Positions 27,168-34,975 of a stretch of DNA of 64,000 bases are shown piece after piece. The position numbers were made by a program, and so were the translations under genes. Position 1 is the first letter of the stretch, and every line of letters starts with the position of its first letter. The notes under the pieces were generated by a model that worked only from the letters and a program-made list of their open reading frames with translations, did no database searches and was not told the origin of the DNA. This DNA is from Vibrio sp. ED004 (GTDB lineage Bacteria > Pseudomonadota > Gammaproteobacteria > Enterobacterales > Vibrionaceae), in the NCBI RefSeq assembly GCF_023206395.1, contig NZ_CP066150.1:1240001-1304000 (forward strand), in the 5' to 3' direction.

Positions 27168-27917
27168 ATGTGTGAAATGAAGATGACTGAAAAGAAACAA
27201 GGTAGAAGAAGCGCGAAAGACGCTGAAGAAACTCGATTTCAAATTATGGCGGTTGCAGCGGATATGTTTTGTGACTGTGGCTATGACCGTGTATCACTGC
27301 GAAACATCAGTGAAAAAGCTGGGGTATCCCATAGCCTAATCCGCCACCACTTTGGTAGTAAAGAAAAGATATGGCATGCAATAAGTGATTGTTTACATGA
27401 CTATTTTCAGTCTTACATCGGTAAGATTGTTGAAGAGTTGCCAAAAGGTATTGCACCGAACATCTCTATCTATTTATTTAGTATGCGTCTTTTCACCAAC
27501 ATGATTCATTCACGCAGACCAATGCAGCTAATTTCAGATTCTGTTCGACAAGAAGACAACTTGGTTGATTATTTTATCGACAACGTTGGTGATGTTGAGA
27601 AAGAAATTAATGAACTAGCAAAACAATATAACGACGTTAATCCAGACAATCTGATCAATATTTACGAAGTTAAATGGCAAATGATCATTTACGCTAACGC
27701 TGCGGTCTGTTTAACCCCGTTCATGGAAAGCACATGGAACGAAGGTGACATGAAAACTTCACCTGAAGAATCCCTACTCAAGCATTGGCAACTCTTCAAC
27801 TCACAAATGGTTAGTAAGTTTCGAATCGAGGATGAGTGGGTACTTAATCCAACTGCACTAGAAGAGCTGATTTACGAAGTACCTTGTGTGTGGAAGTGCA
27901 ATCAAGAACATCATTAA
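27168..27917 (+). CDS. TetR-family transcriptional regulator, probable repressor of the RND operon
   Basis: 249 residues. The N-terminal DNA-binding domain fits TetR: FQIMAVAADMFCDCGYDRVSLRNISEKAGVSHSLIRHHFGSKEKIW, where the turn and recognition helix end in HHFGSKE. The C-terminal ligand-binding helices are divergent as usual. The ATG at 27168 is the first of three closely spaced in-frame ATGs (also 27177 and 27183); none has an ideal ribosome site. Its divergent position from the pump operon suggests it represses the pump until a substrate binds. It is unusually long for TetR but within range. Confidence 0.9.
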   Translation: MCEMKMTEKKQGRRSAKDAEETRFQIMAVAADMFCDCGYDRVSLRNISEKAGVSHSLIRHHFGSKEKIWHAISDCLHDYFQSYIGKIVEELPKGIAPNISIYLFSMRLFTNMIHSRRPMQLISDSVRQEDNLVDYFIDNVGDVEKEINELAKQYNDVNPDNLINIYEVKWQMIIYANAAVCLTPFMESTWNEGDMKTSPEESLLKHWQLFNSQMVSKFRIEDEWVLNPTALEELIYEVPCVWKCNQEHH

Positions 27918-27963
27918 TCCGATGCTTTTGTTTGCCCTGCCCATAAATTAATTTACTTGATAT

Positions 27964-28004
27964 AAAAAAGCGCCGTTACAGAATCAACTGTAACGGCGCT
28001 TTTT
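27964..28004. terminator. Strong bidirectional terminator
   Basis: AAAAGCGCCGTTACA / TGTAACGGCGCTTTT, a 15-bp stem with an 8-base loop, between the convergent TetR and helicase genes. Confidence 0.92.
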
Positions 28005-28040
28005 AGTATCTTATATATTGTAGATCTTTAATCTGGCTGA

Positions 28041-29312
28041 TTAACGACGAGCTTTGCCACGATTTTGGTGGATCTTAAGTTTCGCTTTCATCTTACGTTT
28101 TTCTGACGAACGACTCTTGCTGCGGCCACTGCGATCAGGTGCAAGATCTTTTTCAAGGCTTGGTTCAAAGCCGTCTAACCACTCTTGAGGCAGGCGCGTA
28201 TCCAGTAGTCGCTCAATGTCACCCAATAGGTAAGCTTCGTCTTGGCTCATCAATGAAATTGCCAAACCGCTGTTACCGGCACGACCTGTACGACCAATAC
28301 GGTGAACGTAGTCTTCCGCTTTAAATGGCATATCGTAGTTCACAACTTGTTCCAACTGCTGAATATCGATACCACGCGCTGCAACGTCCGTTGCGATCAA
28401 CGCTCGCACTTTGCCTGACTTGAAATCATCCAGTGCTTTTTGGCGCGCACCTTGGCTCTTATCGCCATTGATTGATGCCGCTTTAATGCCATCTAGTTTA
28501 AGCTCTTTTACTAGCGCATCGGTACCCTGCTTAGTTTTAGTGAATACCAGCACTTGTTGCCAGTTCTTTGAACCGATCAAGTAAGCCAGAAGTTCACTCT
28601 TACGCGATTTATCAACCGGATAAACCATCTGAGTCACAGTGTCAGCCGTGCTGTTTTTCGGCGTCACTTGAATTTCACTTGGCGATTTCATCATGCGGTA
28701 CGCAATCGCTTTAATTTTGGTATCGAACGTTGCTGAGAAGAACAAGGTTTGGCGAACTTCATTCATACGCGAAAGAATGCGCTTGATGTCTGGCATAAAG
28801 CCCATATCCAACATGCGGTCAGCTTCGTCCAGTACCAATACTTCCGTTTGGCTTAACATGATGTTCTTAGTGAACATGTGGTCAATCAAGCGGCCAGGTG
28901 TCGCGACTAAGATATCTGCACCACCACGTAATTTGTCGGTTTGAACCTTCATGCTAACACCGCCGTACGCTACAACCACTTTAATGTCAGTGCCCTTCGC
29001 GTAGCTCGTGAGGTTATCAAATACCTGCTGTGCCAGTTCACGTGTTGGTACTAATACCAATGCACGAACTAACTTAGGGTTTGGAATTACGTTGTCTTTA
29101 GTTTCGATTAATCTTTGGATAATCGGTAAACCAAACGCAGCCGTTTTACCGGTACCTGTTTGAGCACCCGCCAGTACATCTTTGCCTTCTAATACCAATG
29201 GAATCGCTTGTTCTTGAACACTGGTTGGAGCCGTAAAGTTAAGCTCTGATAGCGTAGCAAGAAGGTGCTCAGACAATCCTAGTTGGTTAAAAGATTTAGT
29301 AGTTTCAGACAT
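28041..29312 (-). CDS. DEAD-box ATP-dependent RNA helicase (RhlE-like)
   Basis: 423 residues, with the RhlE pattern: SFNQLGLSEHLLATLSELNF, Q motif PTSVQEQAIP, Walker A AQTGTGKTAAF, PTRELAQQ, DEAD (VLDEADRMLDMGF), SAT, and HRIGRTGRAG. A basic tail (RSGRSKSRSSEKRKMKAKLK) probably contacts RNA. This differs from the helicase at 4407-5696 in tail and motif detail, so the two are paralogs, not a duplication. Cytoplasmic RNA remodelling; exact role not evident. It appears to be transcribed alone. Confidence 0.92.
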   Translation of the reverse strand: MSETTKSFNQLGLSEHLLATLSELNFTAPTSVQEQAIPLVLEGKDVLAGAQTGTGKTAAFGLPIIQRLIETKDNVIPNPKLVRALVLVPTRELAQQVFDNLTSYAKGTDIKVVVAYGGVSMKVQTDKLRGGADILVATPGRLIDHMFTKNIMLSQTEVLVLDEADRMLDMGFMPDIKRILSRMNEVRQTLFFSATFDTKIKAIAYRMMKSPSEIQVTPKNSTADTVTQMVYPVDKSRKSELLAYLIGSKNWQQVLVFTKTKQGTDALVKELKLDGIKAASINGDKSQGARQKALDDFKSGKVRALIATDVAARGIDIQQLEQVVNYDMPFKAEDYVHRIGRTGRAGNSGLAISLMSQDEAYLLGDIERLLDTRLPQEWLDGFEPSLEKDLAPDRSGRSKSRSSEKRKMKAKLKIHQNRGKARR

Positions 29313-29369
29313 AGTATGATGCTCAAAGATTAAATAGGCGCGGATTGTAGCAAACCTGCATTACGCTGT

Positions 29370-29981
29370 TTACCTTTCCTTTTGATTTTTCTTCAATTGA
29401 AGTGCATTAAATTGGTTTGCTTCTTCTAAAACACTCGGATACAACTCATTAAAGTGACACTGCAACGTATCATAGAGACGTTCGAGGTCTTCATAGCAAG
29501 ATTTAAGCATCCCTAGCTTTGGCCGTCTCAAAGCCATTCGTTGCAATACCATTTCTATGGATGACATCTCTTGATAGCTCTCTAACCACCTCTGCTCAGC
29601 CATTTTCTGGTGAACAGTAATGAAGTGCTCAGGCCAATGTGGCTCTTGGTGCTCAAAGATCTGCTGATGGCTGTCACAGCAAAAATGCTCAAGTGATTGT
29701 GTCGAGAACTGAGCCCAATGATTAGCCAAGCAATGATCCCAAAATACATCGAGTGCAATAGGCGCAAAGCGTTTTGTTTGGTCTGAAAAGAGAGATTTTG
29801 CAGAACGAGACACATCATGTCGGTCAGTATAGCTATCGACAAATCGATGAAGTCTAATGCCATCAGAAAGTGAGTCTGAATAGAATTTATTTGGGTCGCC
29901 TTTAACGAAGTCACCTAACAGGTTACCTGCTAAGTTGCTGTTACAGTGCTGTGCGATGTGAAGGTGTGCGAGAAAGTTCAT
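29370..29981 (-). CDS. acpH: Acyl carrier protein phosphodiesterase
   Basis: 203 residues, all helical, beginning MNFLAHLHIAQHCNSNLAGN, the AcpH signature. The HD-like metal-binding residues are visible: HLHIA, GDFVKG, HRFVDSYTDRHD and the helix FWDHCLANHW. AcpH cleaves the 4'-phosphopantetheine group from acyl carrier protein, recycling apo-ACP for lipid synthesis. Start supported by a GAGG box. It is the usual length for the family. Confidence 0.92.
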   Translation of the reverse strand: MNFLAHLHIAQHCNSNLAGNLLGDFVKGDPNKFYSDSLSDGIRLHRFVDSYTDRHDVSRSAKSLFSDQTKRFAPIALDVFWDHCLANHWAQFSTQSLEHFCCDSHQQIFEHQEPHWPEHFITVHQKMAEQRWLESYQEMSSIEMVLQRMALRRPKLGMLKSCYEDLERLYDTLQCHFNELYPSVLEEANQFNALQLKKNQKER

Positions 29982-30153
29982 TGAACCTCATTAAAGTGTC
30001 GAGAACTAAGTAACATGGTAAACGTACTCGTTTATCTTCGCGAACTTTAATGAGGATAGTTTTGGTATGACGTGTGAGCGAATGAGATTTGCTCAGTCTA
30101 AGAATTGTCTATTTTGAGAACATTGAACTCTAAAATCTTAACTAAGGAAAACC

Positions 30154-30282
30154 CTAGTTAGAAGATTTGAACAGTTCTTCTGCTAATTGTTTAACTGTCT
30201 GTTCATAGTCAGACAAGTCAATGCCAATTTCCATAGCATCTAACAACTCAAGACTTTCGTCATTATAAGATTGGTCACTCAT
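30154..30282 (-). CDS. 42-residue acidic small protein
   Basis: ATG at 30282 with AGAGGGGG four to ten bases upstream. The product, starting MSDQSYNDESLELLDAM and ending AEELFKSSN, is strongly acidic and predicted helical, with no membrane span or signal. I do not recognise it, but ribosome site, composition and codon use all support a real gene. It lies between acpH and the tyrP leader, on the same strand as acpH, 170 bp upstream of its start. Confidence 0.7.
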   Translation of the reverse strand: MSDQSYNDESLELLDAMEIGIDLSDYEQTVKQLAEELFKSSN

Positions 30283-30694
30283 TGTGCCCCCTCTATTCCT
30301 TGGTGTGGACATGATGTCCTGTTAACTAGTGCACCATCTTGGACTTATATTATGTCACTTTGATGAACGCACTCTACTCTACCCATTCCATATTTATAGC
30401 TTGAAGCTACTCGCGATCATTAACGCTTGTTTACGTTAAAGGGGTATACGCGAACGACATATGTACTGCCACCTTACACCAAGTACAACAAATTACTCTA
30501 CAAATTTTGAAGCCGATCATGGTCAAACGTTTGCTTTGGTTATTTTAATGCTATCCGCACCATTCGGTGTAAATATAAATTTACAGTGGATATTTTTAAT
30601 TACATTAAGCGTTGCATTTGGAATTAAACTCAATCAGAATACTTCAAAATCGAGATATTCTTTGGGTTTATGCACTTAAGCTAGAGGAATAACA
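30283..30694 (+). other. Regulatory region between the 42-aa gene and tyrP leader
   Basis: About 410 bp. It contains a perfect TyrR box at 30568-30585. A 72-codon frame (30461-30679) spans that box but has no ribosome site and is treated as non-coding. The promoter of the leftward 42-residue gene should lie in the first 100 bp. Nothing else stands out. Confidence 0.5.
30568..30585. promoter_or_regulatory. Strong TyrR box
   Basis: TGTAAA-TATAAA-TTTACA is a perfect match to the TyrR consensus TGTAAAN6TTTACA, which controls tyrP and other aromatic amino-acid genes in enterics. It lies 145-162 bp upstream of the tyrP start. Confidence 0.85.
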
Positions 30695-30733
30695 ATGAAA
30701 ACACACCTTAATGTAAAGAATTATATACAATGA
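30695..30733 (+). CDS. 12-residue leader ORF overlapping tyrP
   Basis: ATG at 30695 is preceded by AGAGGAATAACA, a strong ribosome site. The product is MKTHLNVKNYIQ and its stop overlaps the tyrP start as ATGA. tyrP itself has no good ribosome site, so it probably depends on ribosomes finishing this leader. The single Tyr codon at position 10 makes sensing of charged tRNA-Tyr conceivable, but no attenuator stem was identified. Confidence 0.6.
   Translation: MKTHLNVKNYIQ
30712..30729. promoter_or_regulatory. Weak TyrR-like box inside the leader ORF
   Basis: TGTAAA-GAATTA-TATACA differs from the TyrR consensus at one base. It abuts the tyrP ATG, 144 bp centre to centre from the strong box. 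It could allow cooperative repression or be chance similarity. Confidence 0.4.
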
Positions 30734-31953
30734 ATAAATCAAAGGTTTTTGGTAGTACTTTGATCATTGCAGGCACAACCATTGGTGCTGGCATGCTCGC
30801 TCTTCCACTTGCTTCTGCAGGTATTGGCTTTTCAACTTCACTTGTCTTGATGCTGGGTTTGTGGGCGTTAATGGCTTTTACGGCTCTATTAATGGTAGAG
30901 CTTCACCAGTTCGCAGAATCTGATGCTACCCTACACACGTTAGCTCACACCATTTTAGGGACAAAAGGAAAGTGGATTGCGAGCTTCGCGGTAATGTTTC
31001 TTTTCTACGCTCTGTGTGCGGCATACATAGCAGGTGGCGGTGCGCAATTTAACCAACGAATTTCGGATATCGCGGGTATCGAACTCAATGGTCAAATCAC
31101 CACGCTTATATTTACGCTATTGGTAGCCGGCGTTGTTACAATTGGTACCCACAGTGTTGATAAAGTTAACCGCGTCTTGTTTGGCTTAAAGCTAATCGCA
31201 ATGCTGCTGGTACTCAGCTTTCTAGCACCAAACATTTCATCTCAGTACCTAATGAGTATGCCTTTACAGCAAGGCCTGATTGTTGCAGCGATCCCAGTTG
31301 TGTTCACCTCTTTTGGTTTCCACGGCAGCATCCCATCGATCGTTCGATACCTAGATGGCGATGTTCGTTCTTTGCGCAAGGTAATGATTATTGGCTCGGC
31401 ACTGCCTTTGGTTATCTACGTTTTCTGGCAAAGTGTTACTTTGGGTGTGATTAGCCAAGAGCAATTGTTGTCTGATACAAGCTTAGGTGCGCTATTAGTT
31501 TCATTGTCGCAAACCGTTCATCAGTCGAACTTAAGCGTTATCGTCGGTGTGTTCGCGGACCTTGCACTACTTACATCGTTCATTGGTGTGAGCTTGGGCT
31601 TATTTGAATTCATGGGCGACTCACTGAGCAAGAAACTCGGCAACGCAAAACGTGTAAAAACAGCCGCTATCACGTTCTTACCGCCACTTGGTTTTGCCCT
31701 GTTCTATCCACAAGGCTTTATTATGGCGTTAGGCTATGCTGCGATTGCACTTTCAGTACTCGCGATTCTTCTACCAACAGTGATGGTCTATAAGGTTCGT
31801 TACACCGGTTTCTCTGTAAAGCCGCAATCAGAAGAAGCCAATTACCAAGTGTTAGGCGGCAGCAAAGCGTTGTTTTTAGCGGGTAGCGTTGGCATTTTTA
31901 TCATTGCTATTCAAATTCTTATTTCAGTAGGATTACTGCCTTCTTTGGGCTAA
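30730..31953 (+). CDS. tyrP: Tyrosine-specific transporter TyrP
   Basis: 407 residues with about eleven membrane helices. The N-terminus FGSTLIIAGTTIGAGMLALP aligns with E. coli TyrP (VAGTTIGAGMLAMPLA), and the family's GTTIGAGMLALP substrate motif is present. It belongs to the aromatic amino-acid permeases (TyrP, Mtr, TnaB), proton-coupled importers of the inner membrane. The TyrR box upstream supports tyrosine as substrate. The ATG overlaps the stop of the short leader ORF. No co-transcribed gene follows; the next gene begins 148 bp later. Confidence 0.92.
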   Translation: MNKSKVFGSTLIIAGTTIGAGMLALPLASAGIGFSTSLVLMLGLWALMAFTALLMVELHQFAESDATLHTLAHTILGTKGKWIASFAVMFLFYALCAAYIAGGGAQFNQRISDIAGIELNGQITTLIFTLLVAGVVTIGTHSVDKVNRVLFGLKLIAMLLVLSFLAPNISSQYLMSMPLQQGLIVAAIPVVFTSFGFHGSIPSIVRYLDGDVRSLRKVMIIGSALPLVIYVFWQSVTLGVISQEQLLSDTSLGALLVSLSQTVHQSNLSVIVGVFADLALLTSFIGVSLGLFEFMGDSLSKKLGNAKRVKTAAITFLPPLGFALFYPQGFIMALGYAAIALSVLAILLPTVMVYKVRYTGFSVKPQSEEANYQVLGGSKALFLAGSVGIFIIAIQILISVGLLPSLG

Positions 31954-32070
31954 TAAACCCATAGAGAATAAAAATACTTGATTGAGATCTCATAAACGAT
32001 ATGTTGCTATCATTAATTTTCACAATTAGTCGATTGAAGTCACATTTTTATTGAGGTCGGTTATTTAGAG

Positions 32071-32101
32071 TCCACGGTAAAGGATTTACCGTGGAGTTTT
32101 T
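32071..32101 (+). promoter_or_regulatory. Stable hairpin sequestering the chemoreceptor ribosome site
   Basis: TCCACGGTAAA / TTTACCGTGGA is an 11-bp perfect stem with a 3-base loop (32071-32095), followed by GTTTTT and directly by the ATG at 32102. GGAG, the only good Shine-Dalgarno, lies in the 3' arm (32093-32096), so it is buried when the stem forms. The same element could terminate tyrP transcripts. Confidence 0.6.
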
Positions 32102-33526
32102 ATGAAAGAAGTACAATTTCGAACGATAGACAAACTGTTTATCAAAATGTCGATCAACGACAAGTTTTGTGTCATTTTCTTGATCTTTTTTGCCGCTGTG
32201 GCAAGCCTCGCTGGCCTCAACTACGTCAACAAAATGGAACACATTGACGCAAGCGCGAAACAACAGGTCGAATATCAACTGCAAGGCATTTTATCAGCAT
32301 CAGATTCCCCTGTATCTGTTCGCTCTGTTAGCCAGCAAACACGTCCTCAACAAACCACAATTTCCAACAATGGTTCGGTAACAGCCACGGCAATGGCCCA
32401 GGATGGCAACTACTACTCACTTACCGTTACAACTAACGATATAAAGAATCAAAAACAGCAAGCACTGTACACTTTACTCCTTAGCTTTTTATGGTGTGTG
32501 CCTTTTGGGCTCTTCTGTTACTGGGTCGCAACTTTCTTAGGCGGCGCACTATGGGTTCTTTACTCCACGACTCAAAAGATTGGCGACGGTGATTTAACGT
32601 CACGCCTTGGCTTCCACCCTGGTCGCGATGAGTTTGGCACAATTGGTTGTGCTCTCGACCGTTCAATGGACACGCTCAGTGAGTTAGTCAACAACGTCAA
32701 CTACAGCGCAGCGACGCTAAGTGAAACATCGGCTTCTTTCGAAACAGAGATGAAGCGCAGCGAAACACAAATCATGAGCCAGAACGCGTCTCTCGACTCT
32801 GTAGCGACAGCAATGGATCAGATGACAGCGTCAGCCAATGAAGTCTCTAACATCTCTGCACGTTCAACAGAACAGACAGAGCAAGATGCTCAACAAATTA
32901 ACGATAGCCATGCGAAGGTTCAACAAGCAATTTCAGAGATCACTACCCTTTCTTCTTTGATTGAGCAAACCTCATCTTCAGTGACTAGCTTGAATGTAAA
33001 CACGAGCCAAATTAACGAAGTCATCACGACGATCAACGCTATTTCAGAACAAACTAACCTACTTGCATTGAATGCAGCGATTGAAGCGGCTCGTGCAGGC
33101 GAACAAGGTCGTGGGTTTGCTGTCGTTGCGGATGAAGTACGTACGCTTGCAAGTCGCACTCAGTCGGCTACGGTTGAAATCCAAGCGATGATTGAGCGCT
33201 TACAGCAAGAGAGCCAAAATATTGCGAAGATCACCGAACAAACGGTTGATCAAGCGCAAACCAGTAGCCAGTTGATTTCAAACATTGGTCACGACGTAAA
33301 CTCGATTGCAGATTCTGCTCAAGCGCTGATGGACATGAGTATCCAGATTGCTACATCGGCTGATGAGCAAAGCAACGTAGCCAATACCATTGCAGCAGAA
33401 CTTAACGATATTCGCAGTCAATCTGATGTGATTAAAGAGGTAGCTCAAAACTCTTCAAATGGTGTATCTAAGCTAACGGAAGCGTCAGTGTCGCTATCAC
33501 AAACTTTGTCTAGATACCGAACTTAA
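32102..33526 (+). CDS. Methyl-accepting chemotaxis protein, small periplasmic sensor
   Basis: 474 residues. First membrane span about 22-41, a short periplasmic part (~42-128), second span about 130-160, a HAMP linker, then the chemoreceptor signalling coiled coil with the highly conserved tip [19 protein letters not shown] (near residue 318-336) and flanking methylation helices. It relays ligand binding to CheA through CheW. The ~85-residue sensor is shorter than typical four-helix (~150) or dCache (~250) domains and its ligand is unknown. There is no C-terminal pentapeptide for CheR tethering. Translation may be limited by the upstream hairpin. Confidence 0.92.
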   Translation: MKEVQFRTIDKLFIKMSINDKFCVIFLIFFAAVASLAGLNYVNKMEHIDASAKQQVEYQLQGILSASDSPVSVRSVSQQTRPQQTTISNNGSVTATAMAQDGNYYSLTVTTNDIKNQKQQALYTLLLSFLWCVPFGLFCYWVATFLGGALWVLYSTTQKIGDGDLTSRLGFHPGRDEFGTIGCALDRSMDTLSELVNNVNYSAATLSETSASFETEMKRSETQIMSQNASLDSVATAMDQMTASANEVSNISARSTEQTEQDAQQINDSHAKVQQAISEITTLSSLIEQTSSSVTSLNVNTSQINEVITTINAISEQTNLLALNAAIEAARAGEQGRGFAVVADEVRTLASRTQSATVEIQAMIERLQQESQNIAKITEQTVDQAQTSSQLISNIGHDVNSIADSAQALMDMSIQIATSADEQSNVANTIAAELNDIRSQSDVIKEVAQNSSNGVSKLTEASVSLSQTLSRYRT

Positions 33527-33597
33527 GGCTCAAGCGATAACGTTCAAAGCCTACGTTAATGTGGCTTACATTTAACGTGAATAGAAACCAAACTAAT

Positions 33598-33617
33598 AAG
33601 GACTCTCATGAGTCCTT
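33598..33617 (+). terminator. Terminator after chemoreceptor gene
   Basis: AAGGACTC / GAGTCCTT stem, loop TCAT, followed by TTTTT. Confidence 0.85.
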
Positions 33618-33803
33618 TTTTATTGGAATGGGTTGATAACATTACAAAAATCATGGTCACTAACGATGAGATTATCATTACCATGAAGCAAGTCGCAAAG
33701 GAGAGATTAAGAAGTGTCAAAACTGTCTAATAATCGAGCTTAGGAGTAATCTACTTAAACGGGTCTTATTTTCGCTTACCCTCTTGCTGCAGGTGGACAC
33801 ATA

Positions 33804-34019
33804 ATGAATAAAACAAAAGCACCAAACACCGACGACATCACATGCCCTTTATGCCAACACGACGAATATCTGCTTTCAGAAAGCGGTGAGAAGTTTACTT
33901 GCGCATCATGTGGTTTCCACACCAAACAATTTAGTAAAGTAGTCAGCCTTCAATTAGGCACTAACCCACCAAAGCTGCAGAGTTCGGTATACCACCACTT
34001 GAGCAGTGCTTGCCATTAA
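33804..34019 (+). CDS. Zinc-ribbon small protein
   Basis: 71 residues with two CxxC knuckles, CPLC and CASC, 16-17 residues apart, typical of a zinc ribbon. ATG has AGGTGGA about 8 bases upstream. The 3' end overlaps the end of the convergent HAD phosphatase by 59 bp. Small single-ribbon proteins of this kind may bind nucleic acid or other proteins; no specific family was recognised. The last ~20 residues (after VVSLQLG) look like an extension into the neighbour and may not be conserved. Confidence 0.7.
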   Translation: MNKTKAPNTDDITCPLCQHDEYLLSESGEKFTCASCGFHTKQFSKVVSLQLGTNPPKLQSSVYHHLSSACH

Positions 34020-34686
34020 TCCAAACCGAAATTTCTTCCAAACTGTAGATATCCTGAGCCGTTAGCTCTGCTGAGTCGGCTTCTGGATCTACAAGTGATT
34101 CATCAATGCTTGGGCGCAATCTGAACGATTGAATGCCTGCTCGAACGCCCGCCTCTATTCCCTTCAAAGTATCATCCACATAGATGCACTCATTGGGTAA
34201 AAAGCCCATGTTCATTGCAGTGTACATGATTAAGTCTGGCTCTGGCTTCCAGCTGTTTGCATCAAATGCCGAAAACACTTTGCCTTTAAAATCGTCGAGC
34301 ATGCCGGTCATCGCTAATGAGGATTCAACTCGAGATTTGGGTGCATTAGAAGCAATACAAAACTCGATGTCTTCACCCTTAAGGAATTCAATCAGCTCTA
34401 TCGCGCCATCCATCGGTTTCAAGTGGCGTTGGAACAAGGCTTCAAGTTCAGTGCGATATAGTGGCTCGAGTGTATCAATCGAAATAGACAGGCCTAAACG
34501 TTCTTGAGTATCCATTAAGATGTCGGCCAACTTACCACCTTGAAAGTGTGCATAGCAGTCGTTCACGTTTAACTCAGCCCCAAAGCCAGTAAATACATTC
34601 ACTAAGGCTTGGCAACACAGCTTCTCGCTATCGATAAGTGTCCCGTCACAATCGAAAATTACACATTTAGTCTGTTCTAACCGCAT
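33961..34686 (-). CDS. HAD-family sugar phosphatase (YieH/GS-like)
   Basis: 241 residues. HAD motif I FDCDGTLIDSE (nucleophile and acid Asp), motif II in CIASNAP, motif III Lys in WKPEPD and motif IV in YVDDTLKG are all present, with a helical cap between. E. coli YieH, which hydrolyses phosphosugars such as 6-phosphogluconate, is the closest relative I recognise. Ribosome site GGGAG supports the start. The end extends past ISVWINGK into the zinc-ribbon gene on the other strand. Confidence 0.85.
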   Translation of the reverse strand: MRLEQTKCVIFDCDGTLIDSEKLCCQALVNVFTGFGAELNVNDCYAHFQGGKLADILMDTQERLGLSISIDTLEPLYRTELEALFQRHLKPMDGAIELIEFLKGEDIEFCIASNAPKSRVESSLAMTGMLDDFKGKVFSAFDANSWKPEPDLIMYTAMNMGFLPNECIYVDDTLKGIEAGVRAGIQSFRLRPSIDESLVDPEADSAELTAQDIYSLEEISVWINGKHCSSGGIPNSAALVG

Positions 34687-34975
34687 AGCTCTCTCACTCC
34701 CATTGAATCCAAGCTTTATCCTATAGGGTTATGAAAGTAGTCGGGATGATTAAGGTAACACTTTACCGAGACTTGCTTATTTCTCTTCGCGAAATATGCA
34801 GTAGATCACCTTATGGTTCAAGATAAGCAACAGTTTTTACCGAATTGGTGAGGAATGCGCAGCACCAAATACTGCTTGGTTTACAAAAACCGCAAATGAA
34901 CAGTTAAAAATATAAATTTACACGGGATAATTTCAATAAGGTTGAGAGAGATAATGCGTTAAGTAGCTTCAAAAT

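Noticed and set aside
30461..30679. 72-codon frame before tyrP with hydrophobic segments
   Set aside because: No Shine-Dalgarno, and it contains the perfect TyrR box, which should lie in the promoter. More likely non-coding AT-rich DNA.
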